A program made the position numbers and the translations under genes. Below are positions 1-7,504 of a stretch of DNA of 10,831 bases, in pieces. The stretch covers positions 1 to 10,831 of the forward strand of contig CADBTG010000184.1 of the NCBI GenBank assembly GCA_902797475.1, written 5' to 3'. Under the pieces are notes generated by a model. It saw nothing but the letters and a program-made list of their open reading frames with translations. It ran no database searches and was not told the origin of the DNA. The stretch is from an uncultured Lachnospiraceae bacterium. GTDB lineage: Bacteria > Bacillota > Clostridia > Lachnospirales > Lachnospiraceae. The first letter of the stretch is position 1; every line of letters starts with the position of its first letter.

Positions 1-2514
1 ACCAGAAAGACGATTTATTTCTGGACGGCTACGGCCTTTTTGTGCGCTTTGATTCACCTTTGCATGCACCTCGCAGACAAATTCGGTTTTACGGCTTCTT
101 TCAAGGCGAAGGAAGGCGGCGGCCTGATCGGTGAGCTTTTGTCCTGCCCTGCATACGCCTTATTCGGTAACATTGCCTCAATCCTGATCTTCGTTACGCT
201 GATTCTGATCTGCATCATGCTCATCAGCGGCAAGGCCGTCATTCACGCAATCAAGAAAAAGCGTGCCGAGCAGAAGGCTTTGATGAAGGAAATCCGCGAA
301 GAAGAACGCGAGGAAGAAGAGAGAAGACGCGCCATGGAAGAGCGCCGTGTTGCACCGGCCAATACTTCCTACAACGATTATAAGCAGATGAGCCTTGACG
401 ACATTCAGGAAGAAAACCGTCGTAAGAAGCTCGTCATGGTTGATGTCGAAGCACCTGCCGCACCCGAAGGCATCGGATATGAATATCCGAAGGCTAAAAA
501 GCGTCCCGGCATCATCGAGAGATTAAAAGGCTACGGAAAGAAGGAACCGAAGCCGCAGCCCGCTGCTCCGGACATTTCCACTTATCAGCCGATCATCAAC
601 GCAACAGCTGCAAATCCCGCTCCCGCCTACCAGGCAGAGATGGAGCGGAAATTTAAGAATACCATAAATGCAGGCGTTTCCGGCGTACTTCCCGACAATC
701 ACACCTATGATGAGGACAGAGCCGGTATTCCGGAAATCACCAATACCTATCCCGTGACGCCCTTTGAGAAGGAAGAAGAGCGCAAGCCTTTCATCCCGCC
801 CGAAGAGGATGACACGTTACCGCCTCCTTATAACCCGCCGGAGACCGAAGATGAGCCTTTCGTGAAGCCGGAGCCCCCGGTAAATGCCACCCCTTCCGAC
901 GATGGAAAGGTAGTAAGCTTCCCGGGAACGCAGAAGAAAGAGAAAGCCGTTATTTCCGAAAACGATCCCGAAACCGATATCGGTCCCGTTGACGAAATCA
1001 CCGAGAAGCCTTATGTCTTCCCGAGAATCGACCTGCTCAGAAGACCCGACCGCAATCAGGCTTCCATGACGCCGCAGGAGCTTCGCGCGACGGCAGCCAA
1101 GCTTGAGAATACGCTTCACAGCTTCGGGGTAAATGTGACCGTCACCAACTTCACAAGCGGTCCGAATGTAACCCGTTACGAGTTGCAGCCCGAAGTCGGA
1201 ACAAAGGTCAGCAGAATTACGGCTCTTGCCGATGACATTAAGCTGAATCTCGCCGCAGAGGATATCCGAATCGAAGCCCCGATCCCCGGAAAGAGCGCTG
1301 TCGGCATCGAGGTTCCGAACACCAAGGGTTCCACCGTTTATATCCGCACGCTTTTAGAGTCCGCGCAGTTTACGGAGAGCAAGGGAAAGATTGCCTTTGC
1401 CGTAGGTAAGGATATTGCCGGCGATGCGGTTGTTACCGATATTGCCAAGATGCCTCACGTCCTGATCGCAGGTGCTACCGGTTCCGGTAAGTCCGTCTGC
1501 ATCAACACGATCATCATGAGCATCCTTTACAAGTACGAGCCGAAGGATGTCCGCCTGATCATGATTGACCCGAAGGTCGTCGAATTAAGCGTTTATAACG
1601 GCATCCCGCACCTTCTGATTCCGGTTGTTACCGATCCGAAGAAGGCTTACGGCGCTTTGAACTGGGCCGTCATGGAAATGATGGACCGATACAAGAGATT
1701 TGCCGAGCTTGAAGTCCGTGACGTAGAGGGCTACAACGAGAAGATCCGTAACAGCTCGAAGCCGCTTCTTGACAACGAAGGCAATGTCCGTGCCGAGCTT
1801 CCGCAGATTCTGATCATCGTCGACGAGATGGCCGATTTGATGATGGTTTCGCCGGGCGAGGTAGAAGAGGCCATCTGCCGCCTTGCTCAGCTTGCAAGAG
1901 CCGCAGGAATTCATCTTGTGCTTGCCACACAGCGTCCTACGGTTAACGTCATTACGGGCCTGATTAAGGCAAATGTGCCGTCCCGCATCGCATTTTCCGT
2001 AGCCTCGGCAACCGATTCCAGGACAATTCTCGACCAGGTAGGAGCCGAAAAGCTTCTCGGAAAAGGCGACATGCTGTTCTTCCCGAGCGGCATTCCGAAG
2101 CCGATCCGCGTACAGGGCGCATTTGTTTCGGACGGTGAAGTAAAAGCCGTTGTCGACGAAATCAAAAAGCGCAACTGTGACGGTCATACCTACAGCGAAA
2201 AGATCGCAAGCGCGATTGACAAGGCTGCAGATGCAGGTAAGAAGAGTTCCGGCAACGCTTCCGGTTCAGCTGCTAAGGAGGAAAGCGATACCGACAAGCT
2301 TTTTGCCGAAGCCGGCCGTTATATCATCGATAAGGAAAAGGCTACGATCGGTCATCTGCAAAGAGTATTCGGCATCGGATTTAACCGTGCCGCCCGCATC
2401 ATGGACCAGCTTGCCGAAGCCGGCATCGTAGGTCCCGAGCAGGGTACAAAGGCAAGAGAAATCCTGATGAGCAAGGATGAATTCGAGCAATATCTTTCAG
2501 AGCACGGAGAGTAA
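1..2514 (+). CDS. ftsK: DNA translocase FtsK/SpoIIIE, 5'-truncated by the window edge
   Basis: This is a septum-anchored, ATP-driven DNA pump that clears chromosome ends from the division site or, as SpoIIIE, moves DNA into the forespore. The frame is open from base 1 with no stop, so the true start lies upstream; 837 codons are visible. Two hydrophobic stretches (about nt 13-65 and 160-225) are the end of the N-terminal membrane domain. A highly charged Lys/Glu/Arg helix follows (nt 245-350), then a Pro/Glu-rich linker to about nt 1000. The motor has the alpha/beta domain with an APIPGKSAVGIEVPN segment near nt 1276-1320, Walker A GATGSGKS (1471-1494) and Walker B IIVDE (1813-1827). The C-terminal winged-helix gamma domain, which reads orienting DNA sequences, covers about 2287-2505. 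mutL follows after 9 nt. FtsK and SpoIIIE cannot be told apart from this sequence alone. Confidence 0.96.
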   Translation, partial: TRKTIYFWTATAFLCALIHLCMHLADKFGFTASFKAKEGGGLIGELLSCPAYALFGNIASILIFVTLILICIMLISGKAVIHAIKKKRAEQKALMKEIREEEREEEERRRAMEERRVAPANTSYNDYKQMSLDDIQEENRRKKLVMVDVEAPAAPEGIGYEYPKAKKRPGIIERLKGYGKKEPKPQPAAPDISTYQPIINATAANPAPAYQAEMERKFKNTINAGVSGVLPDNHTYDEDRAGIPEITNTYPVTPFEKEEERKPFIPPEEDDTLPPPYNPPETEDEPFVKPEPPVNATPSDDGKVVSFPGTQKKEKAVISENDPETDIGPVDEITEKPYVFPRIDLLRRPDRNQASMTPQELRATAAKLENTLHSFGVNVTVTNFTSGPNVTRYELQPEVGTKVSRITALADDIKLNLAAEDIRIEAPIPGKSAVGIEVPNTKGSTVYIRTLLESAQFTESKGKIAFAVGKDIAGDAVVTDIAKMPHVLIAGATGSGKSVCINTIIMSILYKYEPKDVRLIMIDPKVVELSVYNGIPHLLIPVVTDPKKAYGALNWAVMEMMDRYKRFAELEVRDVEGYNEKIRNSSKPLLDNEGNVRAELPQILIIVDEMADLMMVSPGEVEEAICRLAQLARAAGIHLVLATQRPTVNVITGLIKANVPSRIAFSVASATDSRTILDQVGAEKLLGKGDMLFFPSGIPKPIRVQGAFVSDGEVKAVVDEIKKRNCDGHTYSEKIASAIDKAADAGKKSSGNASGSAAKEESDTDKLFAEAGRYIIDKEKATIGHLQRVFGIGFNRAARIMDQLAEAGIVGPEQGTKAREILMSKDEFEQYLSEHGE

Positions 2515-2523
2515 GGACTGTTT

Positions 2524-4452
2524 ATGGGAATCATTCATTTACTGAGTTCGGATACGGTTAACCGGATCGCCGCAGGGGAAGTCATCGAAAGACCGGCTTC
2601 CCTTGTCAAGGAGCTTGTCGAGAATTCTCTCGATTCCGGAGCCGATTCGATTACCGTCGATATCCAGAACGGCGGAATTTCGTTCATTCGCGTTACGGAT
2701 AACGGAAGCGGCTTCATGAAGGATGATATCCCAACCGCGTTTTTGCGTCACGCGACGAGTAAGATTCAACAGGAATCCGACCTGAGCCATATCGAGAGCC
2801 TCGGGTTTCGCGGAGAAGCGCTTGCGAGCATTGCAGGTGTTTCAAAGGTAGAACTGATCACCAAACGGAAGGAAGATTTCCTCGGTTCCCGTTATCTGAT
2901 TCACGGCGGAGAGGAGATGGAATTCTCCGATATAGGCTGTCCGGACGGCACGACGTTCATGGTTCGGGATTTGTTTTATAACGTTCCCGCAAGGCGTAAG
3001 TTTTTGAAATCCGCCGTAACCGAAGCCGGATATATAAACGAATGCATCAACCGGTTCGCCGTACAAAGACCCGATGTGTCATTTTCCTTAATGAGTCAGG
3101 GACGTACGCTTTTACATACGTCCGGTAACGGTGACCGAAAGGATGCCGTTTATGCCGTATTCGGAAGAATGATTGCCGACAACCTGATTCCGGTCAATTA
3201 TGAAGGAAAGACGGTTTCGATTACCGGTTTTCTCGGCAAATCCGCGATCAACCGCGGTAACCGGAATTACGAAATGATTTATGTAAACGGACGGCAGATT
3301 CGCTCCGCGCTTCTTTATAAAGCAGTCGAAGACGCCTATGCCGCTTATCTGATGCAGCATCGGTATCCTTTTACGGTACTGCTGTTTGAAATCAACCCCG
3401 AAGAAGTCGATGTGAACATTCATCCCGCAAAGATGGACGTTCGGATTTCCGAGCAGGAAACAATTTCCACCGAAATCACGGCTGCTTTATCGGATATTCT
3501 CCGTAAATCCGTCCTGATTCCGGATATGGAGCCCGTTACGGAAAAACCGGAACCGATTAAGAGACCTCCGGAAGCCTTTGAAACGGTCAGAATTCAGCAT
3601 GAAGCAACTTATCATAAACCGGAATATGCTTCTGCAGTTTCCGAACCCGTAAGGCCTCAGAGTTTTGTTGATAATGTGCCCCGAGCTTCGGCTGTATCAG
3701 CAGAGGACAACCGCGTTGTTTCGAGTGATGTTTCGAACACATCCGAACCGACGCCTTCCTACATCCGGTCGTCACAGCCTTCCGTAAACCCGCCCGTTTT
3801 TACCGAGGAGCCGGAAAATGCCAGGCATGAGCAGACTTCCTTCCTTGATACGGATTTTCAGAAGATGCGCGATGAAGTTTCGTTTCGGATTGTCGGCCAG
3901 GTATTCCGTACCTATTGGATCATCGAAACCACCGGGCAGATGTATATCATCGACCAGCATGCCGCTCATGAAAAGATTAATTACGAGCGCTTTGTCAAGG
4001 CCATGAACGAGGAACAGCCGGCATCGCAGACACTGTTTCCCGGCATTGTATTTTCCCTTTCCTTACGGGAAGAGGAGATTCTTAACCGGTATTCGGAAAG
4101 CCTTCAGAAGATCGGTTTTTCGATAGAGCATTTCGGCGGAAGGGATTACCGGATTACCGCCGTTCCGGTATGTTTATACCGGATTGACGCGAGAGATTAT
4201 TTCTTAAGCGTTCTCGATTCCCTTTCGGAATTCGGTACCTCCGTAAGACCCGAGCAGGTCTATGAAACGCTTGCATCGATGTCCTGTAAGGCAGCCATCA
4301 AAGGCAATCAGAAGATTTCCGAACCGGAAGCAGAGCATCTGTTTAAAGAACTGTTAACTTTAGAGAACCCGTTCCACTGCCCGCACGGCCGGCCGGTCAT
4401 CATCAGCATGTCCCAGGCAGAAATGGAACGCAAATTCAAACGCATTCTGTGA
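2524..4452 (+). CDS. mutL: DNA mismatch repair endonuclease MutL
   Basis: MutL couples mismatch recognition by MutS to strand incision and removal. The N-terminal GHKL ATPase has all its motifs: E30 and N34 in KELVENSLDSGAD, D59 in DNGSG, and GFRGEAL at 94-100. A low-complexity Pro/Glu/Ser linker covers about 345-440. The C-terminal dimerisation domain carries the nicking site DQHAAHEKINYE (477-488), which fits the DQHA(X)2E(X)4E motif of endonuclease-active MutL, and further metal-site motifs SCKAAIKG (587-594) and CPHGRP (619-624). This is the type found in bacteria without MutH-directed repair. QTLFP (502-506) sits where Bacillus MutL has its sliding-clamp-binding motif. The 642-aa length is normal. 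The start is supported by AAGGA at 2513-2517, overlapping the ftsK stop, 6 nt before the ATG. Confidence 0.97.
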   Translation: MGIIHLLSSDTVNRIAAGEVIERPASLVKELVENSLDSGADSITVDIQNGGISFIRVTDNGSGFMKDDIPTAFLRHATSKIQQESDLSHIESLGFRGEALASIAGVSKVELITKRKEDFLGSRYLIHGGEEMEFSDIGCPDGTTFMVRDLFYNVPARRKFLKSAVTEAGYINECINRFAVQRPDVSFSLMSQGRTLLHTSGNGDRKDAVYAVFGRMIADNLIPVNYEGKTVSITGFLGKSAINRGNRNYEMIYVNGRQIRSALLYKAVEDAYAAYLMQHRYPFTVLLFEINPEEVDVNIHPAKMDVRISEQETISTEITAALSDILRKSVLIPDMEPVTEKPEPIKRPPEAFETVRIQHEATYHKPEYASAVSEPVRPQSFVDNVPRASAVSAEDNRVVSSDVSNTSEPTPSYIRSSQPSVNPPVFTEEPENARHEQTSFLDTDFQKMRDEVSFRIVGQVFRTYWIIETTGQMYIIDQHAAHEKINYERFVKAMNEEQPASQTLFPGIVFSLSLREEEILNRYSESLQKIGFSIEHFGGRDYRITAVPVCLYRIDARDYFLSVLDSLSEFGTSVRPEQVYETLASMSCKAAIKGNQKISEPEAEHLFKELLTLENPFHCPHGRPVIISMSQAEMERKFKRIL

Positions 4453-4459
4453 GGCTTTT

Positions 4460-5407
4460 ATGTACCCACCGCTTATCATTCTTTCCGGACCGACTTCGGT
4501 CGGTAAGACAAGACTTTCTTTAAGACTTGCCAAAGCCACAGGCGGTGAAATCATCAGTGCGGATTCGATGCAGGTTTATCGTGGAATGGATATCGGCACC
4601 GCCAAGATCACGAAAGAAGAGATGGGCGACGTGCCGCATCATCTGATTGACTGTCTTGACCCGAAAGAGTCTTTCAATGTATCGCTTTTTAAGGATCTTG
4701 CGGAACAGGCCATTACGGATATCAGAAGCCGCAACCGCATTCCGATTGTTGTCGGAGGGACCGGGTTTTACATTCAGGCGCTTTTAAAAGGCATCACATT
4801 TTCCGAAGAGGAAGAAGACGGATACCGCCTGCAGCTCGAACAAAAAGGGCTCAGCGAAGAAGGCGCCGCCGAATTGTTTGATGAATTAAAAAGGATCGAT
4901 CCGGATTCCGCAGCGGCAATACCGAGGCAGAATCTGAAGCGTGTCATCCGCGCCCTGACATTTCATCATTACCACGGCTATCCGATTTCCGAACACAACC
5001 GGACCGAGAAGGAGAAAGAGCCGAAATACAATTTTGCATATTTCGTCCTCACGACCGACCGTGATACCTTATACGATAACATCAACCGTCGCGTCGATCA
5101 GATGATGGCCGACGGGCTTTTAAAGGAAGTCAAAACGCTCAAAGAAGACGGACTTCAAAAGACAGATGTTTCGATGCAGGGGCTTGGTTATAAGCAGCTT
5201 TTTGCATATCTGGACGGCGAGATCACGCTGCCCGAAGCCGTTACGAGAATCAAGACCGAAACGAGACATTTTGCGAAGCGTCAGCTGACCTGGTTTCGGC
5301 GCGAAAAGGATTGCATCTTTTTCGATAAAAGCATACAAAACGAAGACGAAATACTTGCGGATATGATCCGGATTCTTAAGGAACGCCGGATCATCCCTTT
5401 GGAGTAA
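4460..5407 (+). CDS. miaA: tRNA dimethylallyltransferase MiaA
   Basis: MiaA transfers a dimethylallyl group from DMAPP to N6 of A37 in tRNAs that read codons beginning with U, making i6A, the substrate of MiaB. The P-loop-like GPTSVGKT is at residues 10-17. SADSMQVYRGMDIGTAK (33-49) holds the conserved Asp35 proposed as general base in the family, and VPHHLID and VGGTGFY follow. The C-terminal family motif TRHFAKRQLTWFRR is at 268-281. At 315 aa it is full length. The start is supported by GAGG (4451-4454), which overlaps the mutL TGA and lies 5 nt before the ATG, so translation is probably coupled. A mutL-miaA neighbourhood is common in Firmicutes and also occurs in proteobacteria. Confidence 0.97.
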   Translation: MYPPLIILSGPTSVGKTRLSLRLAKATGGEIISADSMQVYRGMDIGTAKITKEEMGDVPHHLIDCLDPKESFNVSLFKDLAEQAITDIRSRNRIPIVVGGTGFYIQALLKGITFSEEEEDGYRLQLEQKGLSEEGAAELFDELKRIDPDSAAAIPRQNLKRVIRALTFHHYHGYPISEHNRTEKEKEPKYNFAYFVLTTDRDTLYDNINRRVDQMMADGLLKEVKTLKEDGLQKTDVSMQGLGYKQLFAYLDGEITLPEAVTRIKTETRHFAKRQLTWFRREKDCIFFDKSIQNEDEILADMIRILKERRIIPLE

Positions 5408-5410
5408 ACC

Positions 5411-6685
5411 ATGAATGATATGTATTTGAAGTTCGGCATTTCCGAAGCCGTATTGGCGTATGCCGATAAGACCGAGCAGGGTCTTACCGAACGGTTTAAG
5501 GCAATCGATCGGAATGCGGAATACTGCCAGCTCAAGGTCATCAAAGCCATGCAGGAGCACAGAGTCTCCGAAGGCTGTTTTGAGGGCTCTACGGGTTACG
5601 GATATAACGATCTCGGCCGTGAAACGCTTGAGGCCGTCTATGCTTCCGTATTTCACGCGGAAGATGCTCTGGTCCGTGCGCAGATTACCTGCGGAACCCA
5701 CGCCCTGGCGCTTGCGATGGCAGCAAATTTAAGGCCCGGCGACGAGATTCTGAGTCCTGTCGGAAAACCTTATGACACGCTTGAGTCCGTCATCGGCATC
5801 AAGGACGCTCCTGGCTCCTTAAAGGAGTTCGGAATCACCTACCGGCAGGTTGATCTGAATCCGGACGGCAGCTTTGCATTTGACAGAATCCGGGAAGCGA
5901 TTCGGGAAAATACGAAACTGATTGAAATACAGCGGAGCAAAGGGTATGCAACCAGGCCGACACTTTCGGTAGAACGGATCGGAGAGCTGATTTCATTCAT
6001 TCGCTCAATCAAGCCCGATGTCATCTGCATGGTTGACAACTGTTACGGCGAATTCACCGAGCCGATCGAACCGACCGATGTCGGTGCCGATTTGTGTGTC
6101 GGTTCCCTGATCAAGAACCCGGGCGGCGGACTTGCTCCGTGCGGCGGTTACATTGTCGGAAAGAAGGAATACATCGAGCAGTGTGCTTACCGTCTTACAA
6201 GTCCGGGACTCGGAAAGGAAGTCGGTGCTTCCGTAGGACTGAACCGGAATTTCTTCCAGGGACTGTTTCTCGCTCCGGTTGTCACGGCAGGCGCGCTGAA
6301 AGGCGCGATTTATGCCGCTTCACTTTATGAAGGGCTCGGTTTTCCGGTTGTTCCGAACGGAACAGAGCCTCGTTACGACATCATTCAGGCCGTTACGCTG
6401 GGAAGCAGAGAAGGTCTTCTTGCCTTTTGCAAGGGCATTCAGGCTGCGGCACCGGTAGACAGTTATGTTACACCGGAGCCATGGGACATGCCCGGTTACT
6501 CGGATCAGGTCATTATGGCGGCAGGCGCTTTCTACCAGGGCTCCTCGATTGAACTGTCCGCAGACGGTCCTTTATGTGAGCCTTATAACGTATATTTTCA
6601 GGGCGGTCTGACCTGGTATCATGCCAAGCTCGGCGTTTTGATGTCGTTAAATGAAATGGCTAAGGCCGGTCTGATCAGGCTTTAA
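5411..6685 (+). CDS. ynbB: PLP-dependent methionine gamma-lyase family protein (YnbB-like, 'aluminum resistance protein')
   Basis: This is a fold-type I PLP enzyme of the Met_gamma_lyase/YnbB family, a cytoplasmic group found widely in Firmicutes whose real substrate is not established. The older name 'aluminum resistance protein' is a legacy label. GSLIKNPGGG contains the likely PLP Schiff-base lysine K235. VDNCYGEF provides D209, expected to contact the PLP ring nitrogen. STGYGYNDLGRE (about 56-67) and the TCGTHAL segment near residue 97 are family hallmarks, the second in the place of the cofactor phosphate-binding turn. The length of 424 aa is normal. GGAG (5401-5404) lies 6 nt before the ATG and 3 nt separate it from miaA, so it is probably cotranscribed. 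A C-S lyase on a sulfur amino acid is plausible by family membership, but nothing nearby names the substrate. Confidence 0.9.
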   Translation: MNDMYLKFGISEAVLAYADKTEQGLTERFKAIDRNAEYCQLKVIKAMQEHRVSEGCFEGSTGYGYNDLGRETLEAVYASVFHAEDALVRAQITCGTHALALAMAANLRPGDEILSPVGKPYDTLESVIGIKDAPGSLKEFGITYRQVDLNPDGSFAFDRIREAIRENTKLIEIQRSKGYATRPTLSVERIGELISFIRSIKPDVICMVDNCYGEFTEPIEPTDVGADLCVGSLIKNPGGGLAPCGGYIVGKKEYIEQCAYRLTSPGLGKEVGASVGLNRNFFQGLFLAPVVTAGALKGAIYAASLYEGLGFPVVPNGTEPRYDIIQAVTLGSREGLLAFCKGIQAAAPVDSYVTPEPWDMPGYSDQVIMAAGAFYQGSSIELSADGPLCEPYNVYFQGGLTWYHAKLGVLMSLNEMAKAGLIRL

Positions 6686-6687
6686 AC

Positions 6688-6700
6688 CTCCGCCGCGGAG
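6688..6700 (+). terminator. Weak terminator-like GC hairpin after the YnbB-like gene
   Basis: CTCCG, a 3-nt CCG loop and CGGAG form a perfect 5-bp stem starting 3 nt after the stop codon. More GC-rich self-complementary sequence follows (GGCC-GG-GGCC at 6703-6712). No T tract follows, so it does not fit a standard intrinsic terminator. It may only slow polymerase or protect the upstream mRNA 3' end, and read-through into radC is possible. Confidence 0.3.
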
Positions 6701-6717
6701 CCGGCCGGGGCCGATTC

Positions 6718-6746
6718 TGTACAAATGCTGAGATTTGTGCTATAAT
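6718..6746 (+). promoter_or_regulatory. Sigma-A-type extended -10 promoter for radC-mreBCD-mrdA
   Basis: A perfect TATAAT (6741-6746) is preceded by TGC, giving the extended -10 form TGnTATAAT. Exactly 17 bp upstream, TGTACA (6718-6723) matches four of six bases of the TTGACA consensus. Transcription should start near 6752-6755, leaving a leader of about 50 nt before radC. This is the only clear promoter in the window and marks the boundary between the two operons. Confidence 0.75.
6721..6738. promoter_or_regulatory. Inverted repeat between the -35 and -10 boxes, possible operator
   Basis: ACAAAT (6721-6726) and ATTTGT (6733-6738) are perfect inverted copies separated by 6 nt, so the site covers the whole promoter spacer. 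Its size and position suit a dimeric repressor that would block RNA polymerase. It does not match the Gram-positive LexA box. No regulator gene is in the window, so binding is an inference. Confidence 0.35.
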
Positions 6747-6775
6747 AATTGTTCGTGCAATCCGATAGGGATGCA

Positions 6776-6803
6776 CATCCTTCCCGGAGAGAGGGAAAGG
6801 ATG
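6776..6803 (+). promoter_or_regulatory. Leader hairpin covering the radC ribosome binding site and first ATG
   Basis: CATCCTTCCC (6776-6785) pairs with GGGAA (6793-6797) and GGATG (6799-6803), giving 10 Watson-Crick pairs, six of them G-C, with one bulged A at 6798 and a 7-nt loop GGAGAGA (6786-6792). The 3' arm contains the GGGAAAGG ribosome-binding sequence and the ATG at 6801, while the purine-rich loop stays exposed. This would reduce radC translation unless the stem is opened. Confidence 0.5.
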
Positions 6804-7496
6804 CTCATGAACCGTATGAGAATGAAATCACTGCCGGCAGGAGAAACTCCCGATGAAAAAGCCGGCAATTACGGCATTTCGGCTCTCTCGAATGCAGAGC
6901 TTTTGGCCGTAATCCTTCGAAGCGGAACGAAGGACGCTTCGATCATGCACACCTGTTACCTTTTGCTGCAAAGCTTACACGGCTTAACAGGGCTTTTGAA
7001 TCCGGAGAACCTGCTTCATTCGGACATTCCGGGAATCGGAAAAGTAAAGCTTTTACAGCTTTCGGCCGTTGCGGAGCTTAGTAAACGGCTTTCCGAAGAA
7101 AAATCGGCTTACCGCCTGAATTGCGGCGATCCGGAAAGCGTTTATTCGTACTATAAGGACCGTTTCCGCTACCTGCTTCAGGAGGAAGTCCGTATACTGC
7201 TTCTCGATTCGCAGATGAAACGGATTCGGGATGTTTTGGTGAACCGGGGAACCTTAAACCGGTCGCTGATTTCGCCGAAAGACATATTCCGGCTTGCGGT
7301 TTCCGCAGGTGCCGCCGCATTTGTTTTGATGCATAACCATCCAAGCGGCGATCCCTTTCCGAGCAAAGAGGATATCAGAATCACGAAAAAGATCCGCGAG
7401 CTCGGCGACATGATGGAACTTCCGATGGTCGACCACATCATCTTCGGACAGGATTCGTATTACAGCTTTTCGGAAAATGAGAACACTACCCAGTGA
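6801..7496 (+). CDS. radC: RadC family JAB/MPN-domain protein
   Basis: RadC proteins have an N-terminal helix-hairpin-helix (IPGIG, residues 76-80) that can bind DNA and a C-terminal JAB1/MPN metalloprotease-like domain. The metal motif is intact: HNHPSGD at 178-184 gives H178, H180 and D184, followed by PSKEDI and DHIIFG. A role in DNA repair was proposed historically but is not firmly shown. Where most homologues read HPREVF, this one has SPKDIF. The start is uncertain between ATG 6801 (GAGAGG 6 nt upstream) and ATG 6807 (AAAGG 6 nt upstream); ATGs at 6816 and 6822 lack a good site. Starts further upstream would overlap the promoter or give an N terminus unlike the family. From 6801 the protein has 231 aa, a normal RadC length. 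It is the first gene of the mre operon. Confidence 0.93.
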   Translation: MLMNRMRMKSLPAGETPDEKAGNYGISALSNAELLAVILRSGTKDASIMHTCYLLLQSLHGLTGLLNPENLLHSDIPGIGKVKLLQLSAVAELSKRLSEEKSAYRLNCGDPESVYSYYKDRFRYLLQEEVRILLLDSQMKRIRDVLVNRGTLNRSLISPKDIFRLAVSAGAAAFVLMHNHPSGDPFPSKEDIRITKKIRELGDMMELPMVDHIIFGQDSYYSFSENENTTQ

Positions 7497-7504
7497 GGTT
7501 TTAT

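Noticed and set aside
40..42. TTG 40 as the ftsK start
   Set aside because: The frame is open and hydrophobic to base 1, and FtsK proteins have more membrane spans before this point, so the start is outside the window.
1585..2187. A 200-codon open frame on the minus strand opposite the FtsK motor domain
   Set aside because: The + strand here encodes the invariant FtsK ATPase core; the reverse frame has no recognisable motif.
5120..5701. A 193-codon open frame on the minus strand across the miaA/YnbB junction
   Set aside because: It lies fully opposite two well-conserved genes, has no ribosome site or recognisable domain, and such frames arise from the codon bias of the + strand genes.
6664..6712. 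GGCCGG (6664-6669) pairing with CCGGCC (6701-6706) as a larger terminator stem
   Set aside because: The 31-nt loop and lack of a T tract make it no better than chance in GC-rich sequence.
6735..6800. Upstream radC starts at TTG 6735 or ATG 6771
   Set aside because: TTG 6735 lies inside the promoter, upstream of the expected transcript start. ATG 6771 has only a GAUAGG-like site adjacent to it and would add residues unlike RadC N termini.
7493..7504. GTG 7493 as the mreB start
   Set aside because: It would overlap radC and lacks a ribosome site, while ATG 7505 has GAGG at the right spacing and gives a standard MreB N terminus.
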